Of a stretch of 64,000 nucleotides of DNA, positions 52,101-61,100 are shown piece after piece. Below the pieces are notes generated by a model. It did not search any database and was not told where the DNA came from. It saw only the letters and a program-made list of their open reading frames with translations. The number at the start of each line of letters is the position of its first letter. Within the stretch, counting starts at the first letter, position 1. Source of the DNA: Neospora caninum Liverpool (Eukaryota; Apicomplexa; Conoidasida; Eucoccidiorida; Sarcocystidae); contig NC_018398.1 of NCBI RefSeq assembly GCF_000208865.1, forward strand, positions 4,110,812 to 4,174,811, given 5' to 3'. A program made the position numbers and the translations under genes.

Positions 52101-52414
52101 ACGGAACTGAGATATCATCTCAGACCGGCCACGCTCGGATGGCTGCCAACCCGCAGAACGGCATTGATGGCAAGCTGTACATGTGCACTCTCCTGATTTC
52201 TGCGCCCCGGAGTCGAGAGCATTCCCGGGGGGCGACTTGAAAACGCGTAAAGGTGCGGCGTACCATCGTAGCAGAAGGCAACTATGAATGGCACGATAAG
52301 CGCCAAGAGCCAGAGGACTGTCGAGAGCAGCCAAGCACACGAACACCGCCGGGCTGCAAAGAGCTGCAGGTGCGGGATGCTGTGAACCACAACACTACGA
52401 CGGCAGTTCACCAT
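49174..52414 (-). CDS. TMEM231: TMEM231-like ciliary transition-zone membrane protein
   Basis: TMEM231 belongs to the MKS/B9 complex at the ciliary transition zone, where it helps gate the ciliary membrane. Exons: 52264-52414 (ATG; VHSIPHLQLFAARRCS then LLSTVLWLLALIVPFIVAF, matching the family's first membrane segment and its HS-P-x3-Y/F...C-S-x-A pattern), about 51653-51904 (starts WWFDNFNYMVLVSEKPHV, equivalent to human FWLKRSSYEEQPTV), 51050-51217 (GDVVHVEMSWQLN, KLGLEVVYELQ), about 49360-49541 (WNYGGSQTDMEQFKATISL then PTFFEVGVTAWVRYFVLAFP, equivalent to INAIIRYPVEV...GFWEMVKFAWVQYVS), and 49174-49242 as the tentative last exon. The middle of the lumenal domain (49.6-51.0 kb) and one exon near 51.3-51.6 kb are unresolved. 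Two membrane segments near the two ends fit the family topology. Similarity is by eye. Confidence 0.75.
49284..49331. repeat. Short tandem duplication
   Basis: Two adjacent copies of about 24 bases, GAGGATGCATGCTACGGTCC and GAGGGTGCACGCTACGGTCC, each followed by a pyrimidine and T. It lies in the last intron of the TMEM231-like gene. Confidence 0.8.
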
Positions 52415-54095
52415 CTTGAGGGTCTTTGCTGTGCGAAGTAAATTCGTTTGAAAAACTGCGCTTTGAGAGGCCTCTACAAAAGATCTTCCGACCGCTACTT
52501 TGCAGAGCTGTCCCCCTTTCTCGCTCGTTGGAAGAGTCCACGCGGGGAGTCAACCATGCATAGCACGTGGCTACGAACTCGGGGATGTTTTTCGCGAGTT
52601 TCGGATATGGCAAGTTTTCCTAAACGGCTCTGCTGACTTGAAGAGCCCGACCTGAGTTGGACGCTAGAGGTTAAGCTGTGCATACGGTAGATTCTCCCGA
52701 ATTCGCTCTTTGGTACTCTTATCCGCGTTTCCAGTCCTGCAACTACACGAGAAAACTGCAACAGAACATGGCCTGTCTGGTTCTACTGCCTTTGGCCTCT
52801 CATTAAAGGTGCCGTTCTCTGCGTTGTGGACGCTCTCGCCTTTGGCGAGAATCGAGCAGACGCCGACAGAGCTGATGGACTGAAAAGAGGACATCCGCCG
52901 TTCGCCGACTGTTCCTCTTCGGCCCAGGTGCCTTCTTCCCGTGTTCACGAGAGGAAAGACACGTTTGAAACAACGGTATTCAGGTGGTCGTTATCAAATT
53001 ATCAATTCAGCATTCGTTGCGCGTTGCACGGTCCGTCGGTCACGAGGGGCAGAACCCTGCCAAAGGATTTCCGTACGCTCGCAACAAGTGCTTTTTGAGG
53101 CGGATAGATATTCACTTGTGCACGTGTCTACGGGGAACAAGAAAGTCCCACACTAAGTCCCCCCTTTCTAGCACTTGCCGACGTCAGAGACGAGGGAGCT
53201 GCCATGCCTCACGATCTAGTAAGAGAGGGAGGAGGGGCAAATCAAGGAACGCCTTCGCTAGACTTTCGCACACGAACTTCCACAGCTTTCCAGAAGTGCT
53301 CCCAACCAGTGGCGCTGCACGGCCAGAAGAGCCATTGACAGGTCGCACTAGCTGGTGCTTCCCCTAGGTACAATTGCTTGCATGCCTCCAAACAGCAGAA
53401 GACTTCAACTCGGATGTTAACTGTATTTTTCTGGTAGGAGTCTTCAACAGAAAATCTTCGCTCGGTAATGTTCGTTTCTGCGCATGCACAAACCACAAAG
53501 TTCACTCGCATGCAAGCACCTGGCGAACGTCTCTCACGTCTCCTGGACTTTTGTCTTGCAAAAACTGTAATCTTAGGGTTGCCTCCCTATGGACATTGAC
53601 GCCTTTCGACAGTCTTACTTGTCTTCTGTCGAAAAAGAGACGTACACCTGTTGAGGCGCGAGCCTACCCCTCCAGATTTCCACTCTGCACAATGACCGCA
53701 CGCCGTGCGAATTAGTACTGTTTTCGGCCTTGATTTCGTCTCTAACTTTGTGTCTCCTCCGCGTTCGCTTTTTCAGCTCTGCTCCCCCCAAACTGGACTA
53801 TTCTGCGCCGCCTGGCACCGGGCAGTACTAAAAGCTGCTGATCGCCGCATCATCTCTTGGTGAGCTGTACATACAGCCGGAACCACAAACACAGCCACCA
53901 ACAGTGACGTCTTCCATCTGTTTAAAGCGTTTTTTTTATTTCTGAGGTATAAAGAGCACCGCGTTCGCAGAATCCGCCGTACCTTCCCGCCTACTTCGGT
54001 ATTCCACGTCGGCCGCCTCTTTGTCTTCACCCTCCTCTGCACGCTGTATCGCCGTTCCCGTTTTGCACTCTCCGGTATCTTGCGCTTTTCTCGCA
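52415..54095. promoter_or_regulatory. Divergent intergenic region between TMEM231-like gene and EMC8
   Basis: About 1.7 kb between two genes read outward; both promoters and 5' leaders are expected here. No frame with a domain is seen, and no promoter motif stands out. Confidence 0.5.
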
Positions 54096-55780
54096 ATGGC
54101 ACCCCGCGAGTCTTCCTCTCCTTCCTCACCCCGCTCTGGCGTGCCTTGTGCCGAAGATGCGAGTGCATTGCCCCCCACTGCCTCCCTTTCCTCTGCGTCT
54201 CGCCCGTCTGTCCCCGCCGTCGCGTTCACGGCCACAGCGTATTCGAAGATGGTCATGCACGCAGCCAAGCACACCCAGGACGCGGTCAATGGCGTTCTCC
54301 TTGGTCGGTTTCTTCCCTCTCCCCCAAAAAAGGGTGAAACAGAGGAGCCTGGGGCTGACGAGACTCAGCAGCCGCAGACTGTTCTCTGTGTCGATGCGGT
54401 TCCTCTCTTCCATTCCTTTATTCTTCCGCCCATGATGGCGTGCGCGTTCGAACTGGTAAGTGCTTTCTCTCTTCTTCGCCTTTGAGGAAAAGCGGGAGAC
54501 AAAGATATATTCTCTCGTACGTACTGTCGCATCGTTTTCCTGCCGTCGCATCGTTTTCCTGCCGTCGCATCGTTTTCCTGCCGTCGCATCGTTTTCCTGC
54601 CGTCGCATCGTTTTCCTGCCGTCGCGTTGTCACTCTTCCCTTCCTCTGTTCCGGATCTTGAGGGGGAAGTTGCCTCTCTTTGTGTCCCACCTCCCTCTCC
54701 GATGAGGAAGGCTCGCTCCACCCTTTCTGCTTTCTCCAGCTTTTCGTTTCTCCTGCGTGCTCGCTGTCTCTGGGCCCCTCCACCTCACGTGGAAGGGACG
54801 GGCTCACTCCTTCGCTTGGAGCCGCGCGCCAAGGACAGCCTCGTTTTTCCCGTCTCCGCTCGCGTGGACTTGCTCCCCTCTCGGGGTGCTCGCGCGCCTT
54901 CGCCCTCGTGGCCCGAAGAACCCTTGCTACCTCTCTCTGGATCTGCTCCTGTTGCATGCGGCCTCTCCAGCTGTCTGTTGCACCCTGTGCCTTTTCTCGG
55001 CCTCTCTGTGCTTCTTTTTCGCAGGTCGAGGAGCTGTGCCAGGAAAGTCGACGCCACTCGCCGAGCCTTCGCAGGGTTCGCGAAGGCGGCGAACGGTCGA
55101 CGGCCGCCGCCGCGGAAAAGAGCGGAGTCAACGGGAAAAAAGAGACGAAACAGCGAGAAGGGACGGGAACAGACGAACTCGGCGAAAAACAGGCAAACCA
55201 GGGAGAGCTCCAGATTGTCGGGTACTACCACTGTAACCTCGTGACACCTGCCGCCGACGTCGCTCCGCAACCTTCGACGGTTGCCGCGATGGCTGCCACA
55301 ACCGTCAACGCCAAGCATCCACAAGCCATTCTGTGCATGGTGAGGCGAAAGAGAAAAGAGGGAAGAAACCACCCGCCAACAGGGACGCAAAACGAGACCA
55401 AACAACGCGGTCCTGAAACGAAGGCCCGTGCCACGAAACTGCGACCGCCGCCGCTCCCACGCAAATGTACCATGCATGGAAGAGCCGTGAAGTTGTACGC
55501 ACGTGAATCCATATATGTATATATATGTATATATCCCCATCTTCAAAAGTGTGTGTGCGTACTCTGCCTGTATCTCTTCATTTCGATAAATATCTATATC
55601 TATCTATCTATATATATATATATATATTATCAAATGGCCTTTCGCTGCCCTGTGAATGACTCGAACAGAAAACTGCCGTTCAGAGGTGGCGTGTATCCAT
55701 ATACGTGTCCCTGCATCAGTCATGCATACACATGTACATTGCTATATAGAGACATTTATATCTTTGAACCTCTCTCTCTA

Positions 55781-55814
<34 letters not shown>

Positions 55815-57271
55815 TAGTTGGGAGTTTGTAGGAGTAGGATGGCAGGGCTAGATTCGTGTATGGTTTTGCCTTTTGACTCGCCGCACGTTGAGTCTGTGCG
55901 CATCGCTCTCGGCGTCTCTCTTCCCTCCTCGATACTGCAATCTGTCGTTCCCCTCAACTTTGCCTTCTCTTCCTTTTTCCCTCAAAGAGCATTTATCTGA
56001 GGCGACGTGTCTTCTCTGCGATTTCTTCTCTCAGCTTCAAATGCGGCGCCTTACGGAAGAAGGGTCGGAGACTCCTGCTGGATCGGGGAAGCAAGCAAGA
56101 GCGCCGGACTCGCACGTGGCGTGTGTAAGTTTCCCAAGTCGCGAACGGTGCATGCATATCTGCATGCAGGCGAAGCCCCGGCGTCGCCGGTTCTTCTCTG
56201 CGTCCCACGCGTGAACGTTCCATGGTCTTAACTGGCAGTGCGTCTCGGAAATATGAAAAAGGGAACTCAGAGGAGCCTGGCCAGCAAGGCGTTCCCTCTT
56301 CTTTTTGCAGGATTCCCGAAGCTGAAGCAGCTGAAGGAATCGTCACAAGTCGTTGCCTTTCTTGTCGGGGCGTTCAGGTGTATAGGATGCAAAGCGACAA
56401 GTGGCAGCCGGTCAAAGAAACCGAGCGAGTTGTCATAACAGACGCTGCGAGATACGTCTCAAAGAGCGTCATCCGAGATGCGACGTGAGTCACGAATCGG
56501 AGTGGATTTGCCTGATGAGGCGGCTGGAGCGCTGAGTGTCTCTCACGTTCTTCGACGCTCGAAAGTGGCTCGTCTGTGTCATCGTCTTCGCTCTCTAGGT
56601 TCCTCTCTCGCGTCTTTGTGTGCTCACGACCGCCGCGTTCGCCTCTCTGCCCCTCCGTTCACTCCGCATTTGTGTCTCGAGAATCTCCGCCTTTCGATGT
56701 TCTCTCCCTCGGGGTGTTGCCAGGTACATGAGCTTGAAGGACATGGATGACCATCTCTATGACCCCAGCCTTAGTCCCTCCAACCTGTCACTGCTGACCG
56801 GATATGAAGAACTGGTAACGAACGAAGTCTTCTCACTCGAATAGAGACACGTGCAAAACCCCAATTACAGACGTGGGGTGCCCTGTTACACAGGGATGCC
56901 TCTCTGTCTCCGTTGCGCATATAAATATCAATGTAGTATAGGAACAGAGATGTGTAATTTGAGATACGCCTCTCTTCAGATGCGTGTCCGAATACAAATA
57001 TATATATATATACTTTTGTCGATCTATGTGGATATATGCGTATGTAAATCTAAAAGTCTATGTAAGCACATGCGTTTTCGGCTCTTTCCTAGTTTGTGTA
57101 GGGGGACTGTGTCTCTTGAGTCTCTTATCTATTTTGAAGGCGTTTCCGTTCATGGCGTCTCTTCTTGGTCGTGATTGTCATTTGTTTCAGTTGGAGAAGG
57201 ACAGGGAAGAGCTGCAGAGCGCTGGCATCAACATCGGCGAAGATTTGGGCCTTGCAGGAATTCCTGTTTAA
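54096..57271 (+). CDS. EMC8: ER membrane protein complex subunit 8/9
   Basis: Cytosolic subunit of the EMC, the insertase for tail-anchored and multi-pass proteins at the ER; EMC8/9 has a JAB1/MPN-like fold without the metalloprotease site. Six exons join in phase: 54096-54455, 55025-55339, 56035-56124, 56378-56484, 56724-56814, 57191-57271; 1044 nt, 347 residues against about 210 in human. Family landmarks: AYSKMVMHAAKHTQDAVNGV, VDAVPLFHSFILPPMMACAF, LQIVGYYHCN, VYRMQSDKW, MSLKDMDDHLYDP. The excess is an N-terminal Ser/Pro-rich leader of about 45 residues and a charged, lysine-rich insertion after VEELCQES. The protein continues past the usual C terminus with LEKDREELQSAGINIGEDL. The ATG is chosen for the open frame and context; a downstream start is possible but less likely. 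Confidence 0.9.
54526..54620. repeat. Five tandem copies of a 19-bp unit
   Basis: Five contiguous identical copies of GTCGCATCGTTTTCCTGCC at 54526, 54545, 54564, 54583 and 54602, then a degenerate start of a sixth. There are no spacers, so it is a minisatellite and not a CRISPR array. It lies near the 5' end of EMC8 intron 1. Confidence 0.97.
55784..55811. repeat. (AT)14 microsatellite
   Basis: AT run preceded by TATGC and followed by GCC, in EMC8 intron 2, close to a second AT/ATCT-rich run at about 55588-55627. Confidence 0.95.
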
Positions 57272-58147
57272 ACCGGAGAGTTCTTTCTGTATTCTGTCGA
57301 AAGTCGACGCGTGACGCCGACGACTTGTCCCTGCATTCTGTCTTCCTCTAGAGGCGCCCGCGCAAGCAAAAGTGCGTTTCTTCGTTTTTTCCTCAAGCAA
57401 CAAAACGGTTTCTCCGTTCTCGCCAATTCTCCCGAACGCACAGACCAGAGCGAATCCCTCTGTTTGGCGCTCGGTATTTGCCTCGGGGCCGCGTCGAAAA
57501 ACGTCTCGCTGCATGCGGGGCTCTTCAAAAGCATTGCCCTGTAATCGTTTTCCACATGCGTCTGAAAAAACAACCTCTTTTTGCGTTCTCCCAGTTCTTG
57601 AAAGAAATTTGAATCAGGAAAGTGAGCGAGTCATGCTCGGGGTTCCACAGAAATTGACACACAAATATATACACATATACGTAGGTCAATGCATGTCACA
57701 TGGGCAGTTGCTTAATATGTGTATACAAGACTACAATAATAGGTGTGAAGACTGATGGAAAAAGACGTACTGAAAAGTACTCGCAGCGAGAGACACGCGC
57801 ATGCAGACGGAAGATCTATATACAGGAAAACATGTCAAGACACACGCACGCAGACACCGCTTGTCATGAATTCTCGTCGTTAGCGCAGACCGCTCCTGTG
57901 CAAGAAAAATGAGGGAACAAAAGCTTTCGGTCGCACAAATGCATCAACTTTTCACTTTGGCAACAAAGCGTCGCATCCGCGAAGAGGCCGCCGAGGTGTG
58001 CAATCCTCTCGACAACACAGCCTCAGACACAGACTCCAAATCCATATATATATATATATATACATATATCTACCTATGCATATATATACATATATGTATG
58101 TGTACATACAGACTGTGCGTATGCATGTAGAAGAGGTTAAAGCGCGG
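57272..58147. other. Convergent intergenic region, EMC8 and NDOR1 3' flanks
   Basis: Under 1 kb between two facing gene ends, including an (AT)9 run at 58044-58061. Presumably both 3' untranslated regions. No gene seen. Confidence 0.5.
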
Positions 58148-61100
58148 TTAACCCCAGGTATCGCAGAAGTATCTTTTTCTTCGTTTTTTGTCGGCGAGAA
58201 ACCGCCTGGCGGCATCTGTGGAGAGTCCTCCTTGCTTTTCGAGAATCTCGACGAGAATGTCTTCCACCTGACTGGGCATGGGATGTGCTCGGCCACTGAT
58301 CAGCACGGCGGCGTCGGACTCAATCAAGAGCGAAGCGACCTGCAGAGAGAACCAGAAACTTTACAGACAGTCAGGGTGAAGGCGGCAGGAGCGGCGAAAG
58401 TGGAAACGAGAATGCAAAGCGAGCGTAAGAGCCGTTATATAGCACGAGAGAAGAGTACAAAACGCAAAGCTGGAGAGACAGCGAGGCGGCGCGCACCCGC
58501 CGGAAAAAAGCCATGAAGCGAGGTAATGAGCGAGGCGAGGATCACGAAGCGTTCAAACCTGAAGAGTCCAGAAAAACGGAAAGACTCCCGAGACACACAG
58601 ACACATCGACGAGACAACCCGCACCGAGAATAGAACCCAAACACGAGAGGAGTTACACAAGGCCCGCAAAACCGAGGATCTGAGCCGGTATGTGTGGACA
58701 TGAAACGCGAACATTACAGCACACGCCTCGGCAGACCTCCAAAGCGAGCGTTTTCTCACTTCTTCACTGGTTTCCTCAAGCAGGTCTTGGACGTAGATTT
58801 TCTTTTTGTCTCCAAGGCGGCGAGTTGTCGCCTTCGGCTCATTTGTTGTCGGGTCTCGACTGAGGTGTCTGTACACCCCATCCCGCGAGAAGGCCACGTG
58901 GACGTCGATCCAGGGCGTGAACATGTCCCACTCATCTGCAAAGAGGAAGTCTGCTTGCTCGTGTCGAAAGCCGAGAAACACGAGATCCCGTTCGCGTCTC
59001 CCGGCCTTTTCGGCAAGTCGTTCGTCGCCGAACGCGGAAGCGCGCTCTAGATTTGCGCGGGTTCCCGCGTCTCGCGCCGGGACCGCTTCGGCCTTTGCTC
59101 GCTCCGCGGCGGCCAGCCAGGCGGCGTGGCGCTGCTGAACGAGCGCGCGAGTTGGCGCGACGCCCGTCCCCGGAGAAATGAGGATCAGGCGCGTTTTCAA
59201 GTCGAAGAAACACGGTGGCAGCTTCGAAGGCTCTATCGAAAAGGGAATCACGCAGCCGACCTGCGCATGCAAACCGAAAACAACGCCTCCAATGAACGAG
59301 CGAAACGGCACACCCTCCGAACCGCGCAAAGAAAGTCTGATTCGTCTCACGTATTTCCTGTCTCTAGTGTTGTCGCCTTCGCTGTGTGCCGTCCGAGTGT
59401 TCTTTCTCGTGCGCGCACTGTCCGCCTCCGTGTAGGCTGCCTCGCTTCCCTGTTCCTTTCACGCACCGGCAGCTCAGAGAGGAAAGAGGAGCAGACTCCC
59501 ACGCAGCGCCGCATGGAGACCGTTTCCGCCTCTGCGACTGCGTAGCACATCTCCACCAGCAATTCCTCGTCCTGGCCTGCAGCCGTCGCCTCGCCGCCCG
59601 CTCGTTCCTCAGCTGCCACCAGGGTGTCGATACACCGCGCGCGACTCTCGGCGCCGAGCCAGAGAAAGAGTGCCGGCGCACGCATGCGAAGAAGGAACGG
59701 CGAGGCAAGAAGCCACCGGACGCCTTCCACCTTTCCGCTTTCTCCGCTTCCAGAGGCGTCTGAATTCTTTTCTGCCGTCGATCCATTCTCTCCCTGCGGC
59801 CTCTTCCCTGCATTCTTCGCGGGCGAGACAGACACGAAATTCGCAATGGAGTATTTCCGACGCTGAATCAGCGGCAGGGCGCTGACAATGTCTGACAACG
59901 GCGCCGAGGCCAGGGAAACAGGGGAAGAAGACGCTCTGGTGGCATTGCAGGAGAAGTCCCAACACACTTCGGCGATCGTTCGGCGTTCGTCTCGGCAGTA
60001 CGCACAGAATTCGTCTTTCGCTTCCTGTAAAGCACCTCGCAAGAACAGACGGACGCAAGCCTGGAGCGAGAACTCTCCGCGAGTGCCGCAGACACCTATC
60101 TCTCGCCTGCGGCTGAGCCTTCCGTCTTTCGACAGCGATCGGTATGGATCCAAAGAGTCAAACCCACTGCCCGTGAAGAAAACACGAGGAAGAGAGGTCC
60201 AGGCGCGAAACGCCGCGTCAAACAGAAGAAAATGTGGCAGACGCGGAGACGCTCAAACAGCGCGTGTTCTGCGCAGCTCCAAAACCTTCAGCTTGCATGC
60301 ACAGACTCTGGAACCGGAGAGGACGCGAGAGACACTCGCAGTCCAAGCCAACCACGCAGATAAAGACGGAGACGTTGTTCACTGTGGTAGTCTGCTTCCT
60401 GAGCCTTGTCAGTCCGGAATCCCTGGTCGCTTTACCGATCAAAGCGAGAACAGGTTTGCGGTTTCTTCCGTGTTCCTTACGAGCGACCGAGAAGAAAGGA
60501 ACAAGAGCTTCTCCTTCAACAGGGGCTGTGAGATCCACGACGCCAGAAGTTTGAGAAGAAACCTCGAGGGCCTTCCCGAGACGTCGACAACTTGAGTAAA
60601 CAGATCCCACGCACGGACCACCACGCCGCCGTCGCCTGCGCGTCGTCCTTCGCCTGCCGCTGAGCTGTCGTGCGTTTCGCCCCTGGCCTTGACATCTCTT
60701 TCCGTCTCCGGAGACTCTCCGTCCCCCCCGAGGGCGGCGAGAGCGCGGTTGGGCCGAATCTCCAGGCGTGCATGCGCCGGAAGATTCATCGCGTCGAGGA
60801 AGGCGTGCGTGAGGCGCGGCGGCAGCAGCGGAGAGATCGAACAGACGCTGCCGGGGACGAGACGCCAGCTCGCGTGTGCACTTTCCTCGGATGCGTCGCG
60901 CTCGCCGGCTTCGACAGCCCCGCCGCACGGATCAGCGAACGCTTCACGCACGAGGCGGCGAGGCACGGCCAACTGCGAAGCACCAGAGGCAGAACCAGAG
61001 GAGGAGAAAAAGACGGAGGGAGAGTGGAACGAGAAGGAGAAAGAGTGAAAAACACGAAGGGGAGAGAGTGGAAAAGGATGCAGAGAAAGAGAAAAGGGAG

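Noticed and set aside
54526..54620. Possible CRISPR-like direct repeats
   Set aside because: The copies are head-to-tail without spacers, inside a eukaryotic intron; it is a minisatellite.
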